Notes under the pieces: model-generated
What the model was told of the DNA's origin: nothing
What the model saw: the letters and a program-made list of their open reading frames with translations, nothing else
Databases searched by the model: none
Shown: positions 25,190-34,589 of the stretch, piece by piece
Position numbering within the stretch: the stretch's first letter is position 1
Layout of the letters: every line of letters starts with the position of its first letter
Position numbers and translations under genes: made by a program
NCBI RefSeq assembly: GCF_021431925.1
Contig: NZ_CP090371.1
Span: 124,001-188,000 of the forward strand
Origin: Halobaculum sp. CBA1158
GTDB taxonomy: Archaea; Halobacteriota; Halobacteria; Halobacteriales; Haloferacaceae
DNA length: 64,000 nucleotides
Reading direction: 5' to 3'

Positions 25190-28100
25190 TCAAGCGTGTT
25201 CGGTTCCAGTAATCTCGAAACGTGTCCCGCCGGCCTCGCTTTCTGTGATCGTGATGTTCCACCCGTGGGCGTCGGCGATCTGCTTGACGATGCTCAGGCC
25301 GAAGCCTGTCCCGTCCTCCGCTGTTGAGTATCCTGCATCGAACACCGACTCGCGCTCGTCCGCCGGAATCCCCGGGCCGTCATCCGCAACGTAGAACCCG
25401 TCTTCGAGGTCTCCAACCGTCACCGTGACGTCGTCATCTCCGTGTTCGACGGCATTGCGAATGAGATTCTCTATTAGCTGCTGGAGACGGCTTCGATCGG
25501 CTCGAATCGTTGTGTCGGTCGTGATCTCGAGAGTCGCCTCGGCCGTTTCGACGTGTTGCCAGCACGCATCGCAGACATCCCCGAGATCGACATCTTCCAT
25601 CTCGCTCACTCTGTCGCCCTCGCGAGCTAACGTCAGGATATCCTCGATCAGCGCATCCATCCGGTCGAGTGCTTGTTCGATGGGCGCTACCTGTTCGGTT
25701 TCACAGTCCTCTTTCAGGAGTTCCAGTCGTCCTTCGGCCACCCGCAGTGGATTCCGCAGATCGTGGGAGACGACGCTGGCGAACTCCTCCAAGCGCTCGT
25801 TTTGACGCGTCAGCTCCGCCTCGCGAGCGCGTATCTCTGCAGTCCGCTCGACCTGTTCGAGTGCCGCTGTAATATTGCTGGCCAAAATCTCCGCGAGAAC
25901 ACGATCCTCATCGTCGAAAGTTGCCGCTGTCGGTGAGCTGGCGATCAAAATCCCTGCCTCGCCGAGTGGAAGGATGAGTTCACTCCGCACCGGGGAGTCC
26001 GGATTGTAGATCTCCGGATTATCGTGGACATCCTCGATTGCACGTCCCTCGCCCTGTTCGTACACGCGCCACGCGATGCTGTCCTCGCCCGTGAACGTCG
26101 GTGGCTCACCGATGAGATCGCGTCCAGCATCGGTCTGCGCGACAGGAACGAGCCCGTCCTGCTCATCGTACAGATGAATCGCACTCGCCTCCAACCCCAG
26201 CACGTCGGCGGCGGCCTCAACGCCAATCTCGGCGACATCCGTTCGCGTCTCCGCGGCCATCAGCTCCGGCGTCGTTTCGTTGAGGGTTGCAAGGCGTGTC
26301 TCGCGCGTCTTTCTCGCGGTGATATCACGGTAGACCCACAGATGCCCGTCACCCTCCGAGAGTTCGATTGGATGGTAGCTCCGTGCATACGTCTGCCCGT
26401 CAGCAAGCTCCAACTCTTCGTTATACACCGGTTCTTGCCCAGCGATCAGGTCGTCAATCCGGTCGACGAATGCCTCAGAGTCAGCGAACGTGTCACTGAT
26501 ATCTGCCGCGAGTTGGGCGCAGTCCGTACCACGAATTTCGTCGGGGGAACCCGGCAGGTCGAACAGCTCGAACATCTGTTCGTTGACGGCGACGACGTTG
26601 CGTTCCTCGTCTTCGGCGAGCACGCCAACCGGGAGTGTATCGAACAACGTCGACAGGAGCGCATTCGTCTGCTCGAGTTCCCGCTCGTACTCCTTTTGCT
26701 CTGTAATCTCGCGGTCGGAGATGATGAGTGAGACGACGTCGCCCTCTTCGTCTCGGACAGGCCTGAAGACACCCTTGACGGTATATTGCTCACCACCGGG
26801 TTGGAGAAGATCAGTCTCAAACTCCACGTATTCGCCGTCTGCCGCCCGCTTGATCCAACCTTTCACGTCTTCTTGAAGCCTCTCTGAATAATTGAACCAC
26901 GGCGTCTCCCAGAACGGTTTGTCCGTCACGTCCTCCCGTGTGGCGTTAACGTAGTCCATCGCGGTCTCATTGATTTCGAGAACCGTCCCGTCCGTGTCGA
27001 TCAGACCGACGAGGATATTCGGATCGTCGAAGATCGCTTGATAGCGACGTTCCTTTTGCTTGAGTTCTTGCTCTCGCTCCTTGTACTCGGTAATCTCGCG
27101 AGCGATACCGATTACTTGGCGTGACTCACCACTGGATTCATTCTGGACAGAGACGGTATCCCGAATCCAGCGTACATCGCCCATCTCGGGTGTTGTTCGG
27201 TACTCTAATTGGCCGCCATCCCTCTCTCCGTCGACCAGTTGTTGGTAGAATTGCTGGAATTGGTCGCGGTCGTCTGGGTGTACCGCCTGCGCGAGATGGT
27301 CTTCCCACGTCGGCACCTCGTCTGCCGACAGCTCGAAAAACTCGTTGTAGGCCCCGTGTCGAACGACTTCGTCTGTGTCGCAGTCGATCTCGAAGATCAC
27401 CGAGTTCGTGTGTTCGAGCGCGAGTTGCATCCGCTCGCGCGTGCGTTCAAGTGCCCGTTCGTGTGTCTTGCGCTCGGTGACATCCGCTGCGATACCGAGG
27501 ACGGCCTGATCGTCGACATCGCCGAACTCGTACGGCTGTAATCGCGGTTCGAAGATGTGTGGCTCACCATCTGGATCGGCAATCTCAACTTCGGGAACTC
27601 GCTGTGTCGTCTCATCTTCGAGAACTTCGTCCAGATGTCGTCGAAATTGGTCAGCAGCCGATGCTTCAAGAACCTCCGCAATATTCGACCCTTCAATATC
27701 TTCAACAGTCGTGTCGTGGAACGTCGCGAGTGCTTCATTCGCCAGCAGATAGTTCCCTTCCTCGTCAACCACATAGAGAAGATGAGGAAGGGCATCGACG
27801 ATCTCGCGCAACCGTTGCTCGCTTCGCTCGACTCGCTCCTGTGCCCGGTGGTGTTCGACAGCGTTCGTGATGCGGTTCGCAAGTACCGTGTACTGGTCGG
27901 TGCCGCCTTCCTTCTGGAGGTAGTCGGTCACACCAGCGGAGATGGCATCGCTCGCAACCTCCTCTGAACCCTTGCCAGTGAAGAGGATGAACGGCAGTTC
28001 GGGATGGTACTCCCGGACGGACTGGAGGAACTCAATCCCGTTCTGTCCGGGCATCTCATAATCCGATACCACACAGTCGAATTCGTTCTGTTCGAGTTCG

Positions 28101-28243
28101 TCTTTTCCATCGCTCGCACTGGTGGCTGTTTCGACAGCGAACCGGTCGTCCTCACGTTTGAGGAAAGTAGCGGTCAGATCAGCGAAATCAGGTTCGTCGT
28201 CAACATGAAGAACCTGAATGGAGTTTGGAGAGCCGTTGCTCAT
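25190..28243 (-). CDS. Receiver-multi-PAS-GAF hybrid histidine kinase
   Basis: 1,017 residues from ATG 28243; an upstream start at 28336 would add 31 unrelated residues. A response-regulator receiver domain lies at residues 9-125, with Asp61 in VVSDYEMPG. PAS domains follow (about 150-250, 290-400, 415-530, 535-640), then a GAF-like segment (ELMAAETRTDVAEIGVEAAA), then HisKA (FASVVSHDLRNPLRVAEG) and HATPase (NLIRNAVEHGD, VADDGPGIP, GTGFGLSIVKQI). It is a soluble sensor that can receive and send phosphate. There is no adjacent separate regulator. The signal is unknown. Confidence 0.92.
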   Translation of the reverse strand: MSNGSPNSIQVLHVDDEPDFADLTATFLKREDDRFAVETATSASDGKDELEQNEFDCVVSDYEMPGQNGIEFLQSVREYHPELPFILFTGKGSEEVASDAISAGVTDYLQKEGGTDQYTVLANRITNAVEHHRAQERVERSEQRLREIVDALPHLLYVVDEEGNYLLANEALATFHDTTVEDIEGSNIAEVLEASAADQFRRHLDEVLEDETTQRVPEVEIADPDGEPHIFEPRLQPYEFGDVDDQAVLGIAADVTERKTHERALERTRERMQLALEHTNSVIFEIDCDTDEVVRHGAYNEFFELSADEVPTWEDHLAQAVHPDDRDQFQQFYQQLVDGERDGGQLEYRTTPEMGDVRWIRDTVSVQNESSGESRQVIGIAREITEYKEREQELKQKERRYQAIFDDPNILVGLIDTDGTVLEINETAMDYVNATREDVTDKPFWETPWFNYSERLQEDVKGWIKRAADGEYVEFETDLLQPGGEQYTVKGVFRPVRDEEGDVVSLIISDREITEQKEYERELEQTNALLSTLFDTLPVGVLAEDEERNVVAVNEQMFELFDLPGSPDEIRGTDCAQLAADISDTFADSEAFVDRIDDLIAGQEPVYNEELELADGQTYARSYHPIELSEGDGHLWVYRDITARKTRETRLATLNETTPELMAAETRTDVAEIGVEAAADVLGLEASAIHLYDEQDGLVPVAQTDAGRDLIGEPPTFTGEDSIAWRVYEQGEGRAIEDVHDNPEIYNPDSPVRSELILPLGEAGILIASSPTAATFDDEDRVLAEILASNITAALEQVERTAEIRAREAELTRQNERLEEFASVVSHDLRNPLRVAEGRLELLKEDCETEQVAPIEQALDRMDALIEDILTLAREGDRVSEMEDVDLGDVCDACWQHVETAEATLEITTDTTIRADRSRLQQLIENLIRNAVEHGDDDVTVTVGDLEDGFYVADDGPGIPADERESVFDAGYSTAEDGTGFGLSIVKQIADAHGWNITITESEAGGTRFEITGTEHA

Positions 28244-28445
28244 TATGTACAGCGTGATTGAGACAACGAATAACGGTTGGGACGTGAATATCGAGACTGA
28301 GTTCGACCATCTACATTTCCCTCCCCGATTGTTCAAATACCGTTGAAGTGGTGAATCAAATGTCTATGACATACTCGCGTATAATGCGAACCGAGCAACT
28401 ATCAGCTCCAGAACTTCTTAGTGATTGCCAGATTCCGAACCTAGT

Positions 28446-28541
28446 ATGGAACCGAAAGACTATGCCGTCCTGTTTGTACTCGACGTGATTGCAACCGTCG
28501 TTGGTATTTTTGTGTATCTTGGAATTGGTGGCTCATTCTAA
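28446..28541 (+). CDS. Tiny membrane-anchored protein
   Basis: 31 residues, one transmembrane helix (YAVLFVLDVIATVVGIFVYL) after MEPKD. A TATA-like element (CTTCTTAGTG, about 28413-28422) precedes the ATG by 27 bases. It lies between the sensor kinase and the antitoxin fragment. Single-helix proteins of this kind can be regulators or subunits; none is recognised here. Confidence 0.5.
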   Translation: MEPKDYAVLFVLDVIATVVGIFVYLGIGGSF

Positions 28542-28570
28542 CCAGCGAGCAGGATAGAGATTAGCTGGGG

Positions 28571-28669
28571 TTGCGAGCGGCGGATTCAGACGAGCTTCGC
28601 GAGGCGTTGCTCGCCGATCTTGAAGAAGCACGCCGCGACGAGGCACGCGGGCAGACGAAAGAGCTGTGA
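28571..28669 (+). pseudogene. Truncated C-terminus of an AbrB-type antitoxin
   Basis: An open stretch of 32 codons and a stop reads LRAADSDELREALLADLEEA, then a similar tail. It closely matches LRAAASDELCEASLADLEEA of the intact antitoxin at 21,555. The first 13 nucleotides (TTGCGAGCGGCGG) are identical to 21699-21711. No AbrB domain or start codon precedes it, so it is a broken copy. It coincides with the change from A/T-richer to GC-rich DNA. Confidence 0.7.
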
Positions 28670-28869
28670 CGTACTCGGGGCGTCCGATACTGCCTCCGAG
28701 TGCTCGGGGGCTAATTAGTAGTCACAACAGGTCGGGCCGAGTAGTTGTAGAAGTCGTCCTTGCCAGACATGGGGATACCCGTTCGTTTCGTGTCGACCCG
28801 GGTAACTCGTTCGTTCGGCGGCCACGCGAACCGAAACGACCACGTCCCTCCCAGCACCCGCCGGATCGT

Positions 28870-29547
28870 ATGCCGCCGTCTCTCGCGTCACCGCCGCCGG
28901 CGACGCTCCAGTCGTCAGCGGCTCTCGGGTCGCCGACGGGCATCGCGTCGACGTACTCCGCGGTCTTCGCGCCCGAGTTGTTCGTGCTCCTGTGCGGGCT
29001 GATCGCCCTCGGCTACGAGTGGCGGCGAGCGAGCCGACGATCGCTGGCGGGCCTCGCCGCCCGGATCGGCGTCCTCGGCGTCGGCTGGGGGGTCGCGTTC
29101 GCGGTGTATCAGGGGCTCCCTCGACTCCTCGCCGCCGCGCCCGCGTGGACGACGGACGCCACCGGAAGCGTGGGGCTCGGCGCCGGGTTGCTCGTCATCC
29201 GGGGATGGTGGCGACGCGCCGGGTGGGGAGCGGTCGTCCCCGAGTACGCGCTCGTGCTCGTCGCCGTGACCGTCCCGCATCTCGTGATCACTCCGGTGTG
29301 GGACGTGTCGAGCCACGTGCTGTACGCGGTGGTTCCGGCGGGCGTTCTCACCCTCGTTGACCGGCGGGCCGCACCGCTCGTGGTCGTCGCACTCGGCATG
29401 GTCGTCGCCCGACCGCTCGCCGGCGCACACACCTGGGGCGAGTCGATCGGCGGGCTGGCCCTCGGGGTCGCGGCGCTCGCGGTGTACGTGTCGGTCGGCG
29501 GGTTCGACGACCCGTCGCGGGCCGACACCTCGTCGCGACGACCGTGA
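28870..29547 (+). CDS. Membrane protein of unknown function
   Basis: 225 residues from ATG 28870. Six or more hydrophobic segments, e.g. ELFVLLCGLIALGYEW, GVGWGVAFAVYQGLPR and EYALVLVAVTVPHLVIT. HLVIT and HVLYAVVPAG are conserved-looking but no family is recognised. An upstream extension to 28666 would read through an Arg/Pro-rich, non-native stretch. The last 15 residues are acidic and polar. Confidence 0.65.
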   Translation: MPPSLASPPPATLQSSAALGSPTGIASTYSAVFAPELFVLLCGLIALGYEWRRASRRSLAGLAARIGVLGVGWGVAFAVYQGLPRLLAAAPAWTTDATGSVGLGAGLLVIRGWWRRAGWGAVVPEYALVLVAVTVPHLVITPVWDVSSHVLYAVVPAGVLTLVDRRAAPLVVVALGMVVARPLAGAHTWGESIGGLALGVAALAVYVSVGGFDDPSRADTSSRRP

Positions 29548-29597
29548 CAGTCGGAGAGCGGGTGACGCCGGAGACGAGCGGGTGGTAGATTAGCGTT

Positions 29598-31304
29598 CTA
29601 CTCGTCCTCGTCGTCGCCCGTCTCGTCGCCGCTCCCCTCTTCGGACGCTTCATCCTCCTCCTCGACCGGCGCGTTCGGCGCGTGACGCTTCACGCGGTTG
29701 ACGGCGTCGAGCGCCTTCGAGCGCGAGGTGTACCCCTCGCCGGAGGTTCCGAGGATCGTCCCGTTGCGGTGGCGAAGCCGCCAGCGGAACTCGCCGCCGG
29801 CGTCCTCGTACACCTCGACGGCCGCCGTGGTCATCGTGAGCCGGTCGGCCTCCGGGGCGTACTCGCGGACGCGGTCGACGGCGTCGGTCAGCGCCGAGCG
29901 GGAACTGTATCCCTCGCCCGAGTCGGCGATCGCCTCCCCGTTCGCGGCGACGAGCCGCCAGCGGTGCTCGGCGGCGGCGTCCTCGTACGTCTCGAAGCGG
30001 ACGCCCGAGTCGGCGTCGACGCCGGCGTCGCCGGCGACCTCCTGGAACCTATCGGCGGCGCGTCGGGCGTTCGAGCGGTTCGCGTACCCCTCGCCGGAGT
30101 CGCTCAGGATGTTCCCGTTGCGGTGGACGAGTCGCCAGCGGAACTCGCCGGCGGCGTCCTCGTACACCTCGATCCCCGCGGGATCGAACTCCAGGTAGTC
30201 CGCGGGTCCGATCGACGACTGCACCGTCGCGACGCCGTCCGTGGCACCCCGCTTCGAGGAGAAGCCGCGGGTTCCGGCCGCGATGGTGTTGCCGTTGTCG
30301 TGGCGGAGCCGCCAGCGGTACTCGTCGTCGCCGTCGCGGTACAGTTGGAACCGCGCGGACGGCTCCTCGGCGACCGGCTCGACGATGGGCTCGGGCTCCT
30401 CCTCGTCGCGCTGCCACACGACCGCCGCGCCCAGCGAGTTTCGCTTGACGCTTCGCATCCCGCGGCGGGCGGTCCGGTCGCTGGAGTAGCTCTCGCCGGA
30501 GGTGGCGATGATGTTCCCGTTGCGATGGACGAGCCGCCAGCGCCACTTGCCGGACTTGTCGCGGTACACGTCGAACGTGGCGGAGCTCTTCGAGAGCGCG
30601 TTGACGTGGGAGGCCGCGGCGTTCAGGTCGTCGCGCACCGACGCCGTCTCCGTCCGGGCGGCCGCGCTCTCCTCGCTCGCCGTCTCGGCCGCGGTTTCGG
30701 CCGCTGCGGTCTCCGCTCGCGACTCCTCCAGGTCCGACTCGAGGGCCGCGATCCGGTCGTCGCGCTCGGCGACCGCCGCCTCCAGTTCCTCGATGCGTCG
30801 GTCGTCGGCCTCGTCGTCGGCGCGGGCGTCGACGAGCTGTTCCTCGACCGCCTGTCGGGCTCGACTCTGCCCCACCGATATCGGTGCGAGCGCGCCCGAA
30901 AGCGTGATGAGCGCCAGTCCGACGGTGTACACGGCGACGACGCCCCGTGCGGTTCCGGAGCCGAGCGCCCACTGCTGGGGGAAGACCGTGAGGAACCACG
31001 CCATCGCGGCCAGACAGACCACGAGGCCGACGTACACCAGTCGCTTCGCATTTCGATGGAACGACTGGCCGACGACGAGCCCCGCGAACGCGGTCGCGAG
31101 GCCGATCCCGGCGAACAGATACGCGATGCCGCGGGTGCCGGTCTGCCCTGCGCCCATCGACGTGAGGAACAGCGCCATTCCCACGATGGCCACGATCGTC
31201 CCGGCGACGAACAGCCAGTACCCGTACACCTCGTCGGTGGTGAACGGCTCCCCGAACCGTTCTCGGTACGTCGACACGAGCCGGCCGGTCTCGGATTCTA
31301 CCAT
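29598..31304 (-). CDS. Membrane-anchored protein with five DUF1508/YegP-type repeats
   Basis: 568 residues from ATG 31304. The N-terminal 160 residues hold about four transmembrane helices ([74 protein letters not shown]). An acidic coiled coil (about 165-235) follows. Then five repeats of a DUF1508-like domain ([20 protein letters not shown] and four variants) span residues 245-545, each with the W(R)WRL and NGxIxxxSGEGY signatures. The tail is acidic low-complexity. DUF1508 proteins are known from haloarchaea (HVO_2922-like); the function of the fold is not established. Confidence 0.85.
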   Translation of the reverse strand: MVESETGRLVSTYRERFGEPFTTDEVYGYWLFVAGTIVAIVGMALFLTSMGAGQTGTRGIAYLFAGIGLATAFAGLVVGQSFHRNAKRLVYVGLVVCLAAMAWFLTVFPQQWALGSGTARGVVAVYTVGLALITLSGALAPISVGQSRARQAVEEQLVDARADDEADDRRIEELEAAVAERDDRIAALESDLEESRAETAAAETAAETASEESAAARTETASVRDDLNAAASHVNALSKSSATFDVYRDKSGKWRWRLVHRNGNIIATSGESYSSDRTARRGMRSVKRNSLGAAVVWQRDEEEPEPIVEPVAEEPSARFQLYRDGDDEYRWRLRHDNGNTIAAGTRGFSSKRGATDGVATVQSSIGPADYLEFDPAGIEVYEDAAGEFRWRLVHRNGNILSDSGEGYANRSNARRAADRFQEVAGDAGVDADSGVRFETYEDAAAEHRWRLVAANGEAIADSGEGYSSRSALTDAVDRVREYAPEADRLTMTTAAVEVYEDAGGEFRWRLRHRNGTILGTSGEGYTSRSKALDAVNRVKRHAPNAPVEEEDEASEEGSGDETGDDEDE

Positions 31305-31443
31305 GGTATCTGGTAGCAAATTCCTGCCCGTTAGCTTCAACTTACGTGTTGCCGGTCCGCGGTCGACGAGCCCGATCCGACGACACCGGTTCGGGCGTCG
31401 ACGGCCTCGCTCGCGACAGCGCCGAAACCGCGCGGTCGATCGG

Positions 31444-31482
31444 AACGGGAACCGCGGGTACTCGAAACGGGAACCGCGGGTA
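31444..31482 (+). repeat. Direct repeat in the PCNA promoter
   Basis: AACGGGAACCGCGGGTA occurs at 31444-31460 and 31466-31482, 22 bases apart (two helical turns). The second copy abuts the TATA box TATTTTTA (31481-31488), which is about 28 bases before the PCNA ATG. It could be a binding site for a dimeric activator or repressor of sliding-clamp expression. Confidence 0.6.
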
Positions 31483-31513
31483 TTTTTACGGGCACACTCG
31501 TAGCCCGCGATAT

Positions 31514-32257
31514 ATGTTCAAGGCCATCGTGAGTGCGTCTACCCTCCGCGACGCGCTCGATTCGGTGAGCGTGCTGGTCGACGAGTGCAAAATCCGTCTC
31601 AACGAGGACGAACTCGCGATCCGCGCGGTCGACCCGGCCAACGTCGGGATGGTCGACCTCACGCTCGAGGCCGCCGCGTTCGAGTCGTACGAGGCCGACG
31701 GAGGGGTCATCGGGGTCAACCTCAACCGCCTGGAGGACATCGCCGGCATGGCCGACACCGGCGACCTGATCGAACTGGAACTCGACGAGGAGACCCGAAA
31801 GCTCCACATCCATATCGAGGGGCTCAGCTACACGCTCGCGCTCATCGATCCCGACTCCATCCGCCAGGAGCCGGACATCCCGGATCTGGACCTCCCCGCC
31901 GAGATCGTGCTGGAAGGGGCACAGCTCGACCGCGGGATCACCGCCGCCGACATGGTGAGCGACCACATCCGCCTGCGCGTCGACGAGGCCGAGGAGGCGT
32001 TCTTCATCGAGGCGGAGGGCGACACCGACGACGTCGACCTCCGACTCGACCGCGAGGACCTCATCGATCTGCAGGCCGGCCCCGCGGACTCGCTGTTCAG
32101 CCTCGACTACCTCAAGGACATGAACAAGGCCATCCCGAAGGACGCGGAGGTCCGCGTCGAACTCGGCGAGGAGTTCCCTGTCAAGATGCACTACGAGTTC
32201 GGCGAGGGGATGGGTCAGGTAACGTATATGTTGGCTCCGCGTATTCAGAGCGACTGA
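31514..32257 (+). CDS. pcn: DNA sliding clamp PCNA
   Basis: 247 residues, the usual length of archaeal [24 protein letters not shown] opens the N-terminal domain, [16 protein letters not shown] is the conserved region and [20 protein letters not shown] is the C-terminal strand. The trimer encircles DNA and tethers polymerase, RFC, Fen1 and ligase. ATG 31514 is 28 bases from the TATA box, so the mRNA is probably leaderless. Confidence 0.97.
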   Translation: MFKAIVSASTLRDALDSVSVLVDECKIRLNEDELAIRAVDPANVGMVDLTLEAAAFESYEADGGVIGVNLNRLEDIAGMADTGDLIELELDEETRKLHIHIEGLSYTLALIDPDSIRQEPDIPDLDLPAEIVLEGAQLDRGITAADMVSDHIRLRVDEAEEAFFIEAEGDTDDVDLRLDREDLIDLQAGPADSLFSLDYLKDMNKAIPKDAEVRVELGEEFPVKMHYEFGEGMGQVTYMLAPRIQSD

Positions 32258-32428
32258 GGTAGGCGTTTATTCTGCTCCCCGACGTTTGTTTAATTCCGAT
32301 AACGCAGCGGTTGCGCTGTGCCGACGGTCCGAATTGTGGCCACTTACAACGGTGAGTAAGCACGCCACCGAACCGGCACTCTCGGTCCGTACCGGACCGC
32401 TTTTGTTGCACACATCCGACACGAAACC

Positions 32429-33091
32429 GTGACCGCCGCCTGGTTCTTCGACTGCGACGGAACGCTCGTCGAGTTCACGGCTCCGTACGACGAGATATTC
32501 GCGGACGCCTGCGTCGCCGTCGGCGTCACCCGCGACGACGCCGCGTCGATGCTCGATCCGTACAACGAGGCGTTCTTCGCCGCCTTCGACGACTTCCACC
32601 CGGAGCCGTACTGCGCCGGAATGGCGGCGGCGCTGGAGGAGACCGGACTCGGCGAGTCGACCGACGCCGACGCGGCGACGCTGGCCGAGTCGCTGTGTGA
32701 GACGGAGACGACGGCGACGACCGTTCGGGACGGGACCGTCGAGACGCTCGACGCGCTGGCCGAGCGCGGCGTCGCCTTGGGGGTGCTGACGAACGGGGTC
32801 GCAACTCAACAGCGCCGGAAGTTGGAACGCCACGGGCTGTTCGACCGATTCGATGCGTACGTCCCGAGCTACGAGGCCGGCGCACACAAGCCCGACCCCG
32901 AGCCGTTCGCGGTCGCCCGCGAGCGACTCCCGGCCGACGAGTACGTCTACGTCGGCGATTCGGCCGACCACGACATCGCGCCGGCCCGGGAGGCCGGCTT
33001 CCACGCCGTCCACGTCGACCACGACGCCGAGCGCGGCGTGGCGACGGTTCGGGACATCGGTGCGCTGGGGGGCTTGATCGTACAGCGCTAG
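32429..33091 (+). CDS. HAD-superfamily phosphatase
   Basis: 220 residues from GTG 32429. Motif I is FFDCDGTLVEF (nucleophile Asp and general acid Asp), motif II is LGVLTNGV, Lys is in HKPDPEPF and motif IV is YVGDSADHDI. The cap region (about residues 15-90) is helical as in phosphoglycolate phosphatase-type members. It probably dephosphorylates a small metabolite. Confidence 0.88.
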   Translation: MTAAWFFDCDGTLVEFTAPYDEIFADACVAVGVTRDDAASMLDPYNEAFFAAFDDFHPEPYCAGMAAALEETGLGESTDADAATLAESLCETETTATTVRDGTVETLDALAERGVALGVLTNGVATQQRRKLERHGLFDRFDAYVPSYEAGAHKPDPEPFAVARERLPADEYVYVGDSADHDIAPAREAGFHAVHVDHDAERGVATVRDIGALGGLIVQR

Positions 33092-33117
33092 CCGGACGGT
33101 CGCTCAGTCGTCGCCCT

Positions 33118-34503
33118 TCACGTCCCCGACCCCCCGCCGAGCGTCCTCCCCCGCGCCAACACGTACACCACCGGGACCAACAGCACAGCGCCGGCGACGA
33201 ACGGCGACCAGTACGCCAGCACGTACGCCGAGGCGGCGACCGGCGGGCCGACGGTTCGACCGAGGCTCCCGGCCCCCTGCGTGACGCCGAAGGCCGCCCC
33301 CTGCGTCTCGTCGCTAGCGCGCTCGGAGACGAGCGTCGACAGCGAGACGTTCAGCGAGCCGTTGCCGAACGACAGCAGCGCGCCCACCGCGAACAGCGCG
33401 ACCGTCGGGCCGGTGAGGACCGCTCCGTCCAACAGGCCGTCGCCGGTCCCGCCCGGCAGCGGGAGCAGCCCTCCGAGTTCGGGCGTGAACGGCAGGAGCG
33501 CGAGCGCCGTCGCCAGCGCTGTGCCGCCGATCACGGCCAGCCGGACCGCGCCGAGCCGGCGCTCCAGCGGCCCGACGAGCGCGCCCTGGTTGACCGTCCC
33601 GAGCACGCCGATGTAGGTGAGGAAGACGGCCGCGGCGGTCGCGTCGTAGCCGTAGAAGTCGGCCGCGAACGGGATGAACATCACCTGGATGCCCGCGAAC
33701 GCGACCGAGGTGACGAAGTACGAGGCGACCAGCGGGCGGAGCGCGTCGTCGGCGAGCGCCGACCGGAACTGGCCGACGATCGAGCGGCCCCCTCCGCCCG
33801 TCCGGGTGCGTTCGGGCTCCGTCAGCACAGCCACCGCCGCGCCGGCGGCGAGGAACGACAGCCCGGCGGCGAGGAAGCTCGGGAGGGTGAACCGCGTCGT
33901 CGGGACGACCGCAGGGAGGAGGTCGTCGGCGGCGGCGACGACCTGATCGCTGGCGGCGACACCCCCCAGCGCGGGGCCGAACACGAACCCGAGCGAGAAG
34001 GCGGCACCGACGAGCCCGAGCGCGCCGGCCCGCTTCTCGCGCGGCGTCACGTCGGCGATGTACGCCTGCGCCGCGGAGATGTTGCCGCCGGCGGCTCCCG
34101 CGAGCGCCCGCGACAGCAGGAGCGTCGCGACGGCGGCACCGGTGCCGGCGACCGCGCCGATCTCGGTGGCGAAGCCGAACACCAGCCACGCGACCCCGGC
34201 CATCGCGACCGAGAAGGTGATGACGGGCCGGCGACCGCGCTCGTCGGAGATCCGGCCGAGCGTCGGCGCAGCGAGGAACTGCGCCAGCGAGTACGCGGCG
34301 GCGATCAGCCCGATGAACACGTCGCTGACGCCGAACGAGCGCACGTAGAAGGGGAGGATCGGGATGACGACCCCGAAGCCGAGCAGGTCGAGGAAGACGA
34401 CGCCGATCACGACCGCGACGGCGCGGCGGGAGCCGCGCGGGCCGTCGCCGTCCGTGGACCCGGACGCGGAGTCGGGCGGGGAGCCGTCGCGGGAAGCGCA
34501 CAC
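33118..34503 (-). CDS. MFS transporter, TetA-like drug exporter family
   Basis: 461 residues starting at GTG 34503; a TATA-like CTAAGTC near 34526-34533 is 27 bases before it, so this start is better than the upstream ATG at 34611. Twelve transmembrane helices. The signature GRISDERGRRP lies after helix 2, the MFS motif A of proton antiporters. The family pumps tetracycline-type or other hydrophobic compounds out. The gene is divergent from the next protein; the 86-base gap holds both promoters. Confidence 0.88.
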   Translation of the reverse strand: MCASRDGSPPDSASGSTDGDGPRGSRRAVAVVIGVVFLDLLGFGVVIPILPFYVRSFGVSDVFIGLIAAAYSLAQFLAAPTLGRISDERGRRPVITFSVAMAGVAWLVFGFATEIGAVAGTGAAVATLLLSRALAGAAGGNISAAQAYIADVTPREKRAGALGLVGAAFSLGFVFGPALGGVAASDQVVAAADDLLPAVVPTTRFTLPSFLAAGLSFLAAGAAVAVLTEPERTRTGGGGRSIVGQFRSALADDALRPLVASYFVTSVAFAGIQVMFIPFAADFYGYDATAAAVFLTYIGVLGTVNQGALVGPLERRLGAVRLAVIGGTALATALALLPFTPELGGLLPLPGGTGDGLLDGAVLTGPTVALFAVGALLSFGNGSLNVSLSTLVSERASDETQGAAFGVTQGAGSLGRTVGPPVAASAYVLAYWSPFVAGAVLLVPVVYVLARGRTLGGGSGT

Positions 34504-34589
34504 GGGGGAATCGTCGGCCGGCGATGACTTAGCGGTCGTGGTGAGTTCCCGGGACAAGACACTTGACGCTCCTGTGTCCACGCCCGACG

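Noticed and set aside
28690-28800. Possible tRNA at the island border
   Set aside because: No cloverleaf could be formed with a T-loop and acceptor stem; nothing supports an integration tRNA here.
28735-28869. Upstream extension of the membrane protein to 28666
   Set aside because: The peptide is rich in Arg and Pro and unlike haloarchaeal proteins; ATG 28870 gives a normal start.
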